Origin: JAQVXR01 sp050945755
GTDB lineage: Bacteria; Bacillota; Dehalobacteriia; Dehalobacteriales; Dehalobacteriaceae
NCBI GenBank assembly: GCA_050945755.1
Contig: JBMNTN010000007.1
Coordinates: 1-59,943 of the forward strand
DNA: 59,943 nt
Direction: 5' to 3'
The number at the start of each line of letters is the position of its first letter. The first letter of the stretch is position 1. Shown piece by piece: positions 51,843 to 59,943 of this stretch. The position numbers were made by a program, and so were the translations under genes. The notes under the pieces are model-generated. The model did not search any database and was not told where the DNA came from. It was given only the letters and a program-made list of their open reading frames with translations.

Positions 51843-52565
51843 GTGAAGGACAAACTAATCGTTGCCCTTGATGTGGCAGGAAGGAAGGAAGCCCTGAGCT
51901 TGGTGGAACAGCTTACCGGCGGTGTCGGTGCTTTTAAAATTGGTATGCAGTTATTTAACAGTGAAGGTCCCGGGATTGTCAAAGAGATTCAGGGACTGGG
52001 AGGGAAGGTTTTTATCGACCTAAAATTTCATGATATTCCCAATACTGTTGCTCAAGCGGCAAAAGTTATCACAGGTATGAATGCTTTTATGTTCAATGTT
52101 CATGCTTCCGGCGGCTTTGAAATGATGAAGGGGGTAGCTGAGGCAGCCAAAGAAACGGCGGAAAGACTGAGAATAAAAAAGCCGCTGGTCATCGGAGTCA
52201 CTGTGTTAACCAGTATCAGTCAGGATGTTTTTGAACGGGAAGTAGGAATCGCTCGACCCATTGAGGAGCAGGTAACTGCCTGGGCGAAACTGGCTCAAAA
52301 GGCTGGCCTGGATGGGGTAGTGGCATCTCCCCGGGAGATTTTGCCACTGCGCAAAGCCTGCGGTCCGGACTTCTTGATTGTTACCCCGGGAGTGCGTCCT
52401 CTTTGGGCGGCAACTAACGATCAAAAGAGAGTAATGACTCCTAAGGAAGCTGTTCAGCAGGGGGCGGATTATCTGGTTGTGGGGAGGCCAATTACCGCTC
52501 ATAAAAATCCCCGGGAAGCAGCAGCTAAAATTATTGAGGAAATGGAGGAGGCAGCAAATGCTTAG
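51843..52565 (+). CDS. pyrF: PyrF, orotidine-5'-phosphate decarboxylase
   Basis: TIM-barrel enzyme making UMP from OMP. N terminus LIVALDVAGRKEA, catalytic lysine in FIDLKFHDIPNTV, and the phosphate site VTPGVRP and YLVVGRPIT are present; 240 residues. GTG 51843 follows AGGAGG. It overlaps pyrE by 8 bp. Confidence 0.96.
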   Translation: MKDKLIVALDVAGRKEALSLVEQLTGGVGAFKIGMQLFNSEGPGIVKEIQGLGGKVFIDLKFHDIPNTVAQAAKVITGMNAFMFNVHASGGFEMMKGVAEAAKETAERLRIKKPLVIGVTVLTSISQDVFEREVGIARPIEEQVTAWAKLAQKAGLDGVVASPREILPLRKACGPDFLIVTPGVRPLWAATNDQKRVMTPKEAVQQGADYLVVGRPITAHKNPREAAAKIIEEMEEAANA

Positions 52566-53136
52566 TCAAGATCAGGCTTTAGATTTATTTCGGAAGTCAG
52601 GGGCTCTTTTGGAAGGCCACTTTCTCCTTACTTCCGGTCGGCACAGTAATCGCTATGTCCAATGTGCCCAGGTTCTCCAATACCCGGAGTACACTTCTCT
52701 TCTTTGCCAAGAAATTGCGGACAGGTTCCGAGATGAAGGGATTGATATTGTCATCGGCCCGGCAATGGGGGGAATTTTGGTTGCCTATGAAGTATCCCGC
52801 CATTTAGGGATAAAAAATATGTTTGCCGAGCGGGAAAATGGGGTAATGACCTTGCGCAGAGGTTTTAGCATTGAACCGGGAGCAAAAGTTTTAGTGGTGG
52901 AGGATGTCATTACTACCGGAGGATCGGTGCGGGAAGTGGCAGAACTGATTGTTGCTCAAGGAGGTAAGGTTGCCGGAATCGGTGTGCTGGTGGATAGAAG
53001 CGGTGGTAAAGTTCAATTTGATGCCAAGTTGGAAGCGGTAATAAATATGGAAGTGCCTAGTTGGGTAGAGGAAGACTGCCCTTTGTGCGGGAAGGGAATT
53101 CCTGCAGTGAAACCGGGCAGTCGTAAGATAAAATAG
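52558..53136 (+). CDS. pyrE: PyrE, orotate phosphoribosyltransferase
   Basis: Makes OMP from orotate and PRPP. The PRPP loop is VLVVEDVITTGGSVRE; GHFLLTSGRHSNRYVQ is the N-terminal substrate segment. 192 residues. A C-terminal CPLCGKG pair could bind metal, as in some Gram-positive homologues. ATG 52558 has GGAGGAG upstream and overlaps pyrF. This is the last pyr gene; I see no clear terminator directly after it. Confidence 0.95.
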   Translation: MLSQDQALDLFRKSGALLEGHFLLTSGRHSNRYVQCAQVLQYPEYTSLLCQEIADRFRDEGIDIVIGPAMGGILVAYEVSRHLGIKNMFAERENGVMTLRRGFSIEPGAKVLVVEDVITTGGSVREVAELIVAQGGKVAGIGVLVDRSGGKVQFDAKLEAVINMEVPSWVEEDCPLCGKGIPAVKPGSRKIK

Positions 53137-53156
53137 AGTATACCCGCCCATTGTTT

Positions 53157-53186
53157 TTGGTACCTCAGTAAAAAAAGTGGTATAAT
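53157..53186 (+). promoter_or_regulatory. Candidate promoter of the phosphatase gene
   Basis: TTGGTA (53157-53162), 18-bp spacer, TATAAT (53181-53186). The 115-nt leader contains two possible hairpins (GATTC/GAATC, and AACCGCTGA with TCAGCTGGTT around 53240-53275). Confidence 0.5.
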
Positions 53187-53304
53187 ATGTAGTATGTGAT
53201 TCTTTTATGGATTTAGAATCCGGCTCATGTCTTTAACAGAACCGCTGAGAATTTTTATATTCAGCTGGTTTGGTTATTTCAAATAAAGGCGGATTGAGTG
53301 AGGG

Positions 53305-54774
53305 ATGAGGCAAAAAAAGTTAATTCTTACGGTGGTGGATTCTCTCCAGCCTGCTGCTTTGGAAAAGTGTTTGGGACAGGGATTGGTTCCTGCTTTTGAT
53401 TTTTTAGTCCAAAACGGCTTTTACCACCGGGATTGTGTATCCAGTTTTCCCACGATGACTCCAACTGCGGCGGCCGCTATTGCGACAGGGTGCGGGCCGG
53501 GAGAGCACTTGGTACCCGGGTTTGTCTGGTACGATCGGGAAAGAAAAGAGCATATTAACTACGGGGCAACTTTGGCGGCAATTTTGAAATTAGGTCCCTG
53601 TCAGGTGCTGGAGAACCTGCTTTACCGGCTGAACGATACTCATTTAGGAAAAAAAGTAAGCACAATTTATGAACAATTGGCAGCGCAAGGAATCACCTCT
53701 GCCTGCTATAATTTTTTTATTTATCGGGGCAACAAGGAGCAAGAAGTAGAAATACCTCTTTCATTAAAACTTTCCACCTTGTTTCAGCTGTCTCCCCATA
53801 AAATATTTGGACCTGATCAGCTGATTTTAGGGAAGTTAACCAAAAAAAAGGTGCTAACATCATGGTTTCAGAAAAGCCCCTTTCGAAGGCTAGGTGTGAA
53901 TGATGTCTTTATTAGTGAGGCTGTGAAATGTGATGTGGAAAACGGCCGGCAGGCGGATTTTTCTTTGATTTATTTTCCTGACACTGATCATTATATTCAC
54001 GTCCATAGTTCAGCAGGATATAAAAATAGCATAATCCGGGTAGACAGGCAGTTGCAGAAAGTTCTTAACAGTTTCTCCAGTTGGTCTCAAGCACTGGAGG
54101 AAAACGTTATTATGTTGTGCGGAGATCATGCCCAAAGTGATATCGGATCGAAAAATGAAGCACTGATTAACCTTGATCAAATTTTGGGTAATTTTTCCCG
54201 GATGGGGATGCGGGATCGCGAGGAAACCGGAAAGGAAATAGTAGTTTGCTGCAATGAACGGATGGCTGCCATAGAAATATTACATGACAACGAAACCGTC
54301 CGGGATCAGGTTATTGCTACTCTTTTGACCGATGAAAGAATTGAATTAATTATGTGGAAGGATCAGAGAAGGTATTATGTCCGACAAGGTGGCAATAAAA
54401 AAATGCTTTCATTTGCTCCCGGGGATGGTATTCGCGATAATTGGGGTGTCGCCTGGAACATTGACGGGGATATATCCGCCTTGAAAGGTAAGATAAAAAA
54501 TGGGGTTTTTATTTCAAAGGATTTCCCTGATGCCCTCACCCGGATTAAGCAGGCTTTGGATTGTCGGACAGGCATGCGTGTTTTGCTTTCGGCTGTTCCG
54601 GGGTGTGAATTCTTAAGTGAAGCCGCACCGGTTCATCCCAACGGTGGAAGTCATGGTTCCATTAACCGGGTAGATTCATTGGTCCCGTTGATTATTTCCG
54701 GGTCCGATCAAGATCTTAATAAGCCACGCATATATGATCTCAAAGAATATATCTTAAACCATTTTAATCGATAA
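53305..54774 (+). CDS. Alkaline-phosphatase-superfamily phosphodiesterase/pyrophosphatase
   Basis: 489-residue cytoplasmic-looking protein (no signal peptide) of the type I phosphodiesterase/nucleotide pyrophosphatase fold. Likely metal and catalytic residues: Asp in LTVVDSLQP, the nucleophile Thr in FPTMTPTA, DTDHYIHVH, CGDHAQSD and a late His in GGSHGS. Substrate unknown; nucleotide, phospholipid or phosphonate esters are all possible. ATG 53305 follows GAGTGAGG. It is convergent with rqcH. Confidence 0.8.
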   Translation: MRQKKLILTVVDSLQPAALEKCLGQGLVPAFDFLVQNGFYHRDCVSSFPTMTPTAAAAIATGCGPGEHLVPGFVWYDRERKEHINYGATLAAILKLGPCQVLENLLYRLNDTHLGKKVSTIYEQLAAQGITSACYNFFIYRGNKEQEVEIPLSLKLSTLFQLSPHKIFGPDQLILGKLTKKKVLTSWFQKSPFRRLGVNDVFISEAVKCDVENGRQADFSLIYFPDTDHYIHVHSSAGYKNSIIRVDRQLQKVLNSFSSWSQALEENVIMLCGDHAQSDIGSKNEALINLDQILGNFSRMGMRDREETGKEIVVCCNERMAAIEILHDNETVRDQVIATLLTDERIELIMWKDQRRYYVRQGGNKKMLSFAPGDGIRDNWGVAWNIDGDISALKGKIKNGVFISKDFPDALTRIKQALDCRTGMRVLLSAVPGCEFLSEAAPVHPNGGSHGSINRVDSLVPLIISGSDQDLNKPRIYDLKEYILNHFNR

Positions 54775-54783
54775 AAATGGTTT
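54756..54783 (+). terminator. Hairpin between convergent phosphatase gene and rqcH
   Basis: AAACCATTTT and AAAATGGTTT form a 10-bp stem overlapping the phosphatase stop codon. T-runs are short on both strands, so a bidirectional terminator is plausible but weak. Confidence 0.35.
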
Positions 54784-54826
54784 CAATAGCAGCAATACCG
54801 AGGTAAAACAGGGCGAAATATTAGCA

Positions 54827-56578
54827 TTATTGTTTTGAAGGAATGTCTTCCGGTGTTACATAAATAGTTTTTTGTTCAAAGTAAATCACCATGCCCGGTT
54901 TTGCCCCAGCCGGTTTTTTCACTTGCCGGACCAAGGTGTAGTCCACCGGAACCTGAGAGGAATACCGGGCTTTACTGTAGAAAGCGGCAAGCTTTGCTGC
55001 TGTTTCAATTGTGGAAAAGGGGATGTCCGCACCCGGTTTTTTTCTGATAATCACATGGCTTCCGGGAATGTTTTTGGTATGAAGCCACATATCGTCTTTG
55101 CCGGCGGTCTTTAGGGTCAGTCGGTCGTTTTGTTTGTTGTTTTTGCCTACCAGGATCGTATAACCATCCGGGGTGACAAAAGAAAGGGGCGGTAAAACCG
55201 GTTCTGCCGATTTTTTTCGGGGTTGGTGTTTTTCTTTCAGATAGCCGGTTTCCGCAAGCTCTATGCGGATTTCATTCAAATCTGCCAAATTAACCGCCTG
55301 TTCCAAGGAAGCTAGCACTGATTCCAGGTAGGCCATTTCACTCCGGCCTTTTTTAATCTGTTCTTCAACTAATACTTTCGCTGATTTGGCTTTATTATAT
55401 TTTTTAAAATAGACTTGGGCATTTTCTGCCGGTGTCAGGCGAGGGTCTAAAGGTACTTCCAGCTTTGTACCGGCCTGGTTAAAGTTCTCAAGCTCAGCTT
55501 TAACCATTCCCTTTTTAAGCAGATACATGTAGGCGGTAATCAGTTCCCCATAAACCCGGAATGTTTCGCCGTTATCTGTTTCCTTCTTTTTCTCTTCTTG
55601 CAAAGAGATTTTTTTAGTCAAACGATCTATTTCTTGCTTGATGACTTTTTCTAATTCCCGTTGCCGGGAAGAAAACAATTCTTGCTGTTCCCGTTGGCTA
55701 TAGAAGAAATCCAAAGCTTGGGACATTTCAGGAAACTCTTGTAACTGAGAAGAGTCGTATTGAAAAAGCGGAACAAAGGAGAAGTCCCAAAGCTCTCTTT
55801 CGTTACCTGCAATTGTTGGCCGGTAAATGCCGGTTTTAATTCCCTCAATAATTTCCTGAAAGGCTTGCCAGCATTTGATAAAGTCATAGTCACCCATGGA
55901 GTCGATTGTTATGTTTTCCGGCAATTGGGCTCTTGTTACTACTTCCCGTGCCAGGAGTGGGGAAAATCCAGAAAAATTTTTTACCAATGCGTTGGAAAGC
56001 TTAGTTGATAAAGATGTGTCCAAAAGTTGGACGCGAAAATTATCCTCGTCAATTTCCAAGGGATTTTTTTTATTTTGGGAGGGAGGAGGAAGGTATGGCC
56101 GCCCCGGCAGCACTTCCCGGTGTCGGGATACTAAATGGGTATAGCGTCGGATGCCATCAAGGATTTCATTTTGTTTAGGATCAACAAGAATAATATTGCT
56201 ATGCTTACCCATAATTTCTCCAATTAAGAACTTCTCGGATTTTTCCCCAATTTCATCAACAGCTTCTACCCGAATTTTCAAGACTCGTTCCAGGCCTTCC
56301 TGTTCAATACCAGTGATTCGTCCACCTTCCAGGTGTTTGCGTAATACCATACAAAAGAGAGGGGCTTTAAGTGGATTCTCTCTGGTTTCTTGACTTAGGT
56401 GAATTCTTCCGGTCACCGGATGAGCGGAGATTAAAAGTTGGAGATTGTCTTTTTCTTTGCGGATTCGGAGAACAATTAGATTTGGTTGGGGCTGGTAGAT
56501 TTTCATGATCCGCCCGAAAATTATTTTTTTCTTTAATTCAGCAGCCACAGCAGCTAAAACAAAACCATCAAAAGGCAT
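54827..56578 (-). CDS. rqcH: RqcH (NEMF/Rqc2 family), alanine-tailing factor
   Basis: Ribosome-associated quality-control factor that recruits tRNA-Ala to stalled 50S subunits and adds C-terminal alanine tails. 583 residues: NFACT-N domain (MPFDGFVLAAVAAELKKKI), a long coiled-coil middle (about 290-420) and NFACT-R (GYTILVGKNNKQNDRLTLK and DMWLHTKNIPGSHVIIR). The ATG at 56578 on the minus strand follows GGAGGG. Equivalent to yloA of B. subtilis. It is the only gene on this strand. Its functional partner YlmH is encoded 22 kb away in the same window. Confidence 0.95.
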   Translation of the reverse strand: MPFDGFVLAAVAAELKKKIIFGRIMKIYQPQPNLIVLRIRKEKDNLQLLISAHPVTGRIHLSQETRENPLKAPLFCMVLRKHLEGGRITGIEQEGLERVLKIRVEAVDEIGEKSEKFLIGEIMGKHSNIILVDPKQNEILDGIRRYTHLVSRHREVLPGRPYLPPPSQNKKNPLEIDEDNFRVQLLDTSLSTKLSNALVKNFSGFSPLLAREVVTRAQLPENITIDSMGDYDFIKCWQAFQEIIEGIKTGIYRPTIAGNERELWDFSFVPLFQYDSSQLQEFPEMSQALDFFYSQREQQELFSSRQRELEKVIKQEIDRLTKKISLQEEKKKETDNGETFRVYGELITAYMYLLKKGMVKAELENFNQAGTKLEVPLDPRLTPAENAQVYFKKYNKAKSAKVLVEEQIKKGRSEMAYLESVLASLEQAVNLADLNEIRIELAETGYLKEKHQPRKKSAEPVLPPLSFVTPDGYTILVGKNNKQNDRLTLKTAGKDDMWLHTKNIPGSHVIIRKKPGADIPFSTIETAAKLAAFYSKARYSSQVPVDYTLVRQVKKPAGAKPGMVIYFEQKTIYVTPEDIPSKQ

Positions 56579-56601
56579 GGGGTTCCCTCCGTTTCAATGG
56601 T

Positions 56602-56607
56602 AGTATA
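56602..56607 (-). promoter_or_regulatory. Candidate extended -10 promoter of rqcH
   Basis: On the minus strand TGATATACT forms an extended -10 (TATACT at 56607-56602), about 24 bp before the rqcH start. A -35 match (TGGACG) is poor. Confidence 0.4.
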
Positions 56608-56789
56608 TCACAGGGCCGGAGGGGGCGTCCACAGGGTTAAAAACCCGGTGAGCAGGATATTTTATATGGATTAAAGGATTTTAAACACAGGAGTAGAAAT
56701 AAGAAGTTTATGTAAATACTATCCTTAGAAAAAGATTCCAATTATAGGGTGTAGGTAGCTGGATGGCACAATGAAAGGAATGACCAAAT

Positions 56790-57668
56790 ATGGTAAGGAG
56801 TATGACCGGATACGGACGGGGAGAAGCGATTTCCAACAATAATTATATTACAGTGGAAGCTAAATCCGTTAATCACCGTTTTTTAGAAGTTGTTGTCCGT
56901 ATGCCGAAACAACTTTTGCCTTTAGAGGAAAGGATAAAGAAGTTAGCCCAGGAAAAGGTGAACCGGGGGCGATTGGATATTTTTATTTCTCTTGAGGAAA
57001 ACGAGGAGAAAAAACGCCTGGTAAAGGTTGACAAAGAACTTGGCCTGGCGTATTATAATGCCTTGAGAGAGTTGGCGGGCATCTGGGGAATTGCCGAAGA
57101 TTTTGATCTTATGCACATGTCCTCCCTCCCGGGATTATTAACTTTGGAAAACGACGAAGAGGATTTAGAGGCACTTTGGCCGGGAGTTAATACGGCTTTA
57201 ACTTCTGCTATGGATGCTCTGGTTGGCATGAGAACATTAGAAGGGGAAAAACTGGCTGAAGATTTACTAAAACGCAAAGAAAATATTGCCGCTTTTGTTA
57301 GCCTAATTGAAGAAAGAAGCCCATTGGTAGTTAGAGAGTATCAAGAAAGACTTACCCAGCGGATACAGGAACTACTGGGGGAAGTACAGATTGACGAAAT
57401 CAGGTTAGCTAATGAAGTTGCATTTTTTGCCGACCGGGCTTCTATTACGGAAGAATTGGTACGTCTAAACAGCCATTTAGAGCAGATGAGCCAAATATTA
57501 AGACAAGATGACGTTGTTGGCCGAAAGCTGGATTTTTTAGGGCAGGAAATGAATAGAGAAATAAATACTATTGGTTCCAAGGCTAATGATTTAGCCATCG
57601 GCCGCTTGGTCGTTGAGGTAAAAAGCGAATTGGAAAAAGTACGGGAGCAAGTTCAAAACCTTGAGTAA
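56790..57668 (+). CDS. yicC: YicC/YloC family endoribonuclease
   Basis: 292-residue protein of the YicC family, members of which have been shown to have endoribonuclease activity. The N-terminal SMTGYGRGEA and FLEVVVRMPKQL and the C-terminal DFLGQEMNREINTIGSKAND are diagnostic. ATG 56790 follows AAAGGA. It starts the conserved yicC-remA-gmk-rpoZ-coaBC block. Confidence 0.93.
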   Translation: MVRSMTGYGRGEAISNNNYITVEAKSVNHRFLEVVVRMPKQLLPLEERIKKLAQEKVNRGRLDIFISLEENEEKKRLVKVDKELGLAYYNALRELAGIWGIAEDFDLMHMSSLPGLLTLENDEEDLEALWPGVNTALTSAMDALVGMRTLEGEKLAEDLLKRKENIAAFVSLIEERSPLVVREYQERLTQRIQELLGEVQIDEIRLANEVAFFADRASITEELVRLNSHLEQMSQILRQDDVVGRKLDFLGQEMNREINTIGSKANDLAIGRLVVEVKSELEKVREQVQNLE

Positions 57669-57688
57669 ATATTTTGGGGGTGGATTAA

Positions 57689-57997
57689 ATGCCGGTTCCT
57701 CAACTTTCTGTTGACGAACGAAACAATGCATTGGCAAAAGCTCAGGAAATGCGCAGTAAGCGGATGGAAATGCGCAAGAAGCTGAAAAGCGGGGAAATCA
57801 GACTGGAGGAAGTTATTAACGACTTGGATAACGAAGTAGTAGCCCGCATGAGGGTAAAATACTTACTGGAGTCTCTACCCCAGATTGGCAAGATTACCGC
57901 GAAAAAAATTATGGAAGAGATTGGCATTGATGAGTCCCGTCGAGTACAGGGCCTGGGCAGCAGGCAAAAAGTTGATTTATTGGATAAATTGAGTTAG
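57689..57997 (+). CDS. mihF: mIHF-like (actinobacterial-type integration host factor) DNA-binding protein
   Basis: 102-residue protein resembling mycobacterial mIHF: N-terminal helix PQLSVDERNNALAKAQEMRSKR, then LLESLPQIGKITAKKIMEEIGI (a helix-two-turn-helix of the S13-like type) and RRVQGLGSRQK. In Actinobacteria mIHF is a nucleoid protein encoded beside gmk, as here. It is unrelated to E. coli IHF. ATG 57689 follows GGGGGTGG. It lies between yicC and remA, probably in one operon. Confidence 0.88.
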   Translation: MPVPQLSVDERNNALAKAQEMRSKRMEMRKKLKSGEIRLEEVINDLDNEVVARMRVKYLLESLPQIGKITAKKIMEEIGIDESRRVQGLGSRQKVDLLDKLS

Positions 57998-58014
57998 TTT
58001 AGGGGGACAATACA

Positions 58015-58290
58015 TTGGGGATTAAGCTGATTAATATTGGTTTCGGCAACATTGTATCCGCTAACCGGATAATTGCCATTGTCAGCCCGGAATCAGCACC
58101 CATAAAACGGAATATTCAAGAAGCAAGAGACCGTGGTATGTTGATTGATGCTACATACGGGCGTCGAACGAGAGCTGTAATTATTACAGACAGTGATCAT
58201 ATTATTTTATCAGCGGTGCAACCGGAAACTGTAGCGCACCGGCTGGATACCAAAGACATAAATCATCAGGCAGAAGAATCGGAGGATTAA
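58015..58290 (+). CDS. remA: RemA/DUF370 family DNA-binding regulator
   Basis: 91-residue protein with the RemA core IKLINIGFGNIVSANRIIAIVSPESAPIKR and ARDRGMLIDATYGRRTRAVIITDSDHIILSA. In B. subtilis RemA forms rings that bind DNA and activate matrix genes. TTG 58015 is the only sensible start; the upstream AGGGGGAC serves as ribosome site. gmk starts two bases after the stop. Confidence 0.93.
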   Translation: MGIKLINIGFGNIVSANRIIAIVSPESAPIKRNIQEARDRGMLIDATYGRRTRAVIITDSDHIILSAVQPETVAHRLDTKDINHQAEESED

Positions 58291-58291
58291 A

Positions 58292-58918
58292 GTGGTATTA
58301 CTAGGAAATAAAGGGCTGCTGGTAGTCTTGTCCGGACCGTCCGGGGTCGGAAAGGGGACAGTATGCTCTTTTTTAAAGTCCGCAAATCCAGATATAAATT
58401 TATCAATATCAGCCACAACCAGAAAAGCAAGAGCGCAGGAACAGGATGGCGTAAATTATTATTTTCTTTCTAAAGAAGAGTTTAAGGAAAAGATAAACAG
58501 GGGAGAATTTTTGGAGTGGGCTGAAGTTTATGGTAATTTTTATGGTACACCGAAAGCAGCAGTTGAGGAGCAGCTTGACCAGGGTAAGGATGTCTTGTTG
58601 GAAATTGATATCCAGGGAGCCTGCAAGGTGAAGGAGACATATCCGGAAGGTATTTTTATTTTTCTTTTACCTCCATCCAAAGAGGAATTAACGAAACGAA
58701 TATTAGGAAGGGCTGCCGACTCCGCTGATACTATCAAAAAACGCCTGTCCTGTTTAGATGAAGAGTTAGCCGCCATTGATAATTATCAATATATTGTGGT
58801 AAATGACCAGGTGGAAAAAGCAGCAGACAAAGTGACAGCTATTATCAAAGCTGAAAAGTGTCGAATATCCCGTAATAAAGATTTGTTGACAAATAGGAGG
58901 AGGAGTATGATTGATTAA
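58292..58918 (+). CDS. gmk: Gmk, guanylate kinase
   Basis: Phosphorylates GMP to GDP. The P-loop is LSGPSGVGKGT; the GMP-binding segment SISATTRKARAQEQDGVNYYF and the lid are present. 208 residues. GTG 58292 follows GGAGG. It overlaps rpoZ by 8 bp. Confidence 0.96.
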   Translation: MVLLGNKGLLVVLSGPSGVGKGTVCSFLKSANPDINLSISATTRKARAQEQDGVNYYFLSKEEFKEKINRGEFLEWAEVYGNFYGTPKAAVEEQLDQGKDVLLEIDIQGACKVKETYPEGIFIFLLPPSKEELTKRILGRAADSADTIKKRLSCLDEELAAIDNYQYIVVNDQVEKAADKVTAIIKAEKCRISRNKDLLTNRRRSMID

Positions 58919-59117
58919 ACAGTCCCTGGATGAACTGATGAAAAAGGTTGATTCTAAATATACTTTGGTTGTAGTAAGTGCTAAGAGAGCACGAACTCTC
59001 ACAGAAAACCAAACGGACCGGGATGAATTTAAAACATCTAACCCTGTATCTGTAGCATTAAAGGAAATTGTTGACGGCAAAGTTGAGTGGGAACGGACAA
59101 AGAGTGGCATAAAATAG
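58911..59117 (+). CDS. rpoZ: RpoZ, RNA polymerase omega subunit
   Basis: 68-residue omega subunit: SLDELMKKVDSKYTLVVVSAKRARTL and the C-terminal NPVSVALKEIVDGKV match the family. TTG 58911 follows AGGAGGAGG and overlaps the end of gmk, so coupled translation is likely. Confidence 0.94.
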   Translation: MIKQSLDELMKKVDSKYTLVVVSAKRARTLTENQTDRDEFKTSNPVSVALKEIVDGKVEWERTKSGIK

Positions 59118-59134
59118 CCGGAGGAGGAAAAATT

Positions 59135-59943
59135 ATGCCTCGGGGTAAAGTAATTACAATGGGAATAACCGGTGGAATTGCTGCTTATAAGGCGGCTGAT
59201 TTGGTTAGCCGGCTCACAAAAAAGGGTTATGAGGTACATGTGATTATGACAGCTTCTGCCCAAGAATTTATTACCCCTTTAACTTTTCGAACTTTATCTG
59301 CCAATCCGGTGGTTACTGATATGTTTGATCCATCGCCTGTGTGGAATGTACAGCATGTTTCCCTGGCAGAAAAATCAGATGCGATGATTATTGTTCCGGC
59401 TACCGCTAATATTATCGGCAAAATAGCCAATGGGCTGGCAGATGATATGTTGTCTACCACTGTTATGGCAGCTCGCTGTCCGGTTATTTTGGCGCCGGCG
59501 ATGAACGTAAACATGTGGGAGAACCCGGTTGTCCAAAGTAATATTAAAAAATTAGAGGATTTGGGATACCTCCTGGTTGACCCCGGCGTCGGGAGGTTGG
59601 CATGTGGAACGGAAGGAAAAGGTCGCCTGGCGGATATTGATTGCATTGAACAGGCACTTATCTCGTTATTAGAAAAACCAAAAGATTTCTTGGGAAAAAA
59701 GGTTTTGGTAACTGCCGGCCCGACTCGGGAAGCTATAGATCCGGTCAGATTCCTTACTAATCATAGCACGGGAAAGATGGGTTATGAAATTGCCAGGGCG
59801 GCAAAAGAAAGAGGGGCGGAAGTATTTTTAGTATCCGGTCCCACCGATTTAGCTGACCCGCAAGGGGTGATTGTCGAAAGAGTGGTTTCCGCCCGGGAAA
59901 TGTTTCGGACAGTTTTAGATAAATATGAACAGGTAGATATTGT
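59135..59943 (+). CDS. coaBC: CoaBC, phosphopantothenoylcysteine decarboxylase/synthetase (3' partial)
   Basis: Bifunctional coenzyme A enzyme; the frame is open to the window end (269 codons of about 400). The CoaC decarboxylase domain has ITGGIAAYKA, His74 (NVQHVSLA), PAMNVNMW with Asn124 and Cys157 in GRLACGTEGKGR, equivalent to E. coli His75, Asn125 and Cys158. The CoaB domain starts VLVTAGPTREAIDPVRFLTN. ATG 59135 follows GGAGGAGG. Confidence 0.95.
   Translation, partial: MPRGKVITMGITGGIAAYKAADLVSRLTKKGYEVHVIMTASAQEFITPLTFRTLSANPVVTDMFDPSPVWNVQHVSLAEKSDAMIIVPATANIIGKIANGLADDMLSTTVMAARCPVILAPAMNVNMWENPVVQSNIKKLEDLGYLLVDPGVGRLACGTEGKGRLADIDCIEQALISLLEKPKDFLGKKVLVTAGPTREAIDPVRFLTNHSTGKMGYEIARAAKERGAEVFLVSGPTDLADPQGVIVERVVSAREMFRTVLDKYEQVDI

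Overview
The window comes from an anaerobic, endospore-forming Clostridia genome with meso-diaminopimelate peptidoglycan. Gene content and order point towards the Peptococcaceae/Syntrophomonadaceae type of lineage; no rRNA or other marker fixes the genus. The sporulation genes (spoIIGA, sigE, sigG, spoIIR), the oxygen-sensitive class III ribonucleotide reductase and a tungsten-type aldehyde:ferredoxin oxidoreductase support this. I call 58 protein genes, 57 of them on the + strand. The backbone follows the murE-to-coaBC stretch of Bacillus subtilis (dcw cluster, spoIIG/sigG, ylm genes, ileS, lspA, pyr operon, yloA-yloC-remA-gmk-rpoZ-coaBC), with anaerobic metabolic genes inserted.

Region by region. 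1-9955: peptidoglycan precursor genes murE (partial)-mraY-murD-ftsW/spoVE-murG-murC-murB-murA, ending in an intrinsic terminator; murF is missing from its usual place. 10015-13486: divIB/ftsQ, ftsA, ftsZ. 13487-17114: the spoIIGA-sigE and sigG-spoIIR sporulation genes, with a spoIIG-like 22-bp-spacer promoter, a terminator-like leader hairpin and a sigma-F-type promoter. 17215-20812: ylmC, then nrdR-nrdD-nrdG behind a sigma-A promoter overlaid by two NrdR-box-like sites 31 bp apart. 20832-21048: a palindromic dispersed repeat and a terminator. 21155-27948: a polyferredoxin/AOR/ThiS operon, then a three-subunit glycolate-oxidase-type operon in the order E-F-D. 28111-33527: pgeF, an HlyD-like protein, yggS, sepF, proC, ylmG, ylmH and yggU. 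33528-36961: T-box-controlled ileS, followed by a second copy of the repeat. 37004-40403: an ACT-domain/UPF0210 pair, DUF5665, a DksA-like protein and lspA. 40400-53136: rluD and the pyrimidine operon pyrR-pyrP-pyrB-pyrC-carA-carB-pyrK-pyrD-pyrF-pyrE with two PyrR attenuators. 53157-59943: an alkaline-phosphatase-superfamily protein, rqcH on the opposite strand, yicC, an mIHF-like gene, remA, gmk, rpoZ and the start of coaBC.

Functionally, the first quarter makes the lipid-linked wall precursor and the division ring. The sporulation block switches on mother-cell sigma E and forespore sigma G. The pyr operon covers UMP synthesis from carbamoyl phosphate onwards. The most surprising points are a carA whose glutaminase site has lost the catalytic histidine and two glutamine-contact residues, and a two-copy palindromic element placed beside transcription terminators.
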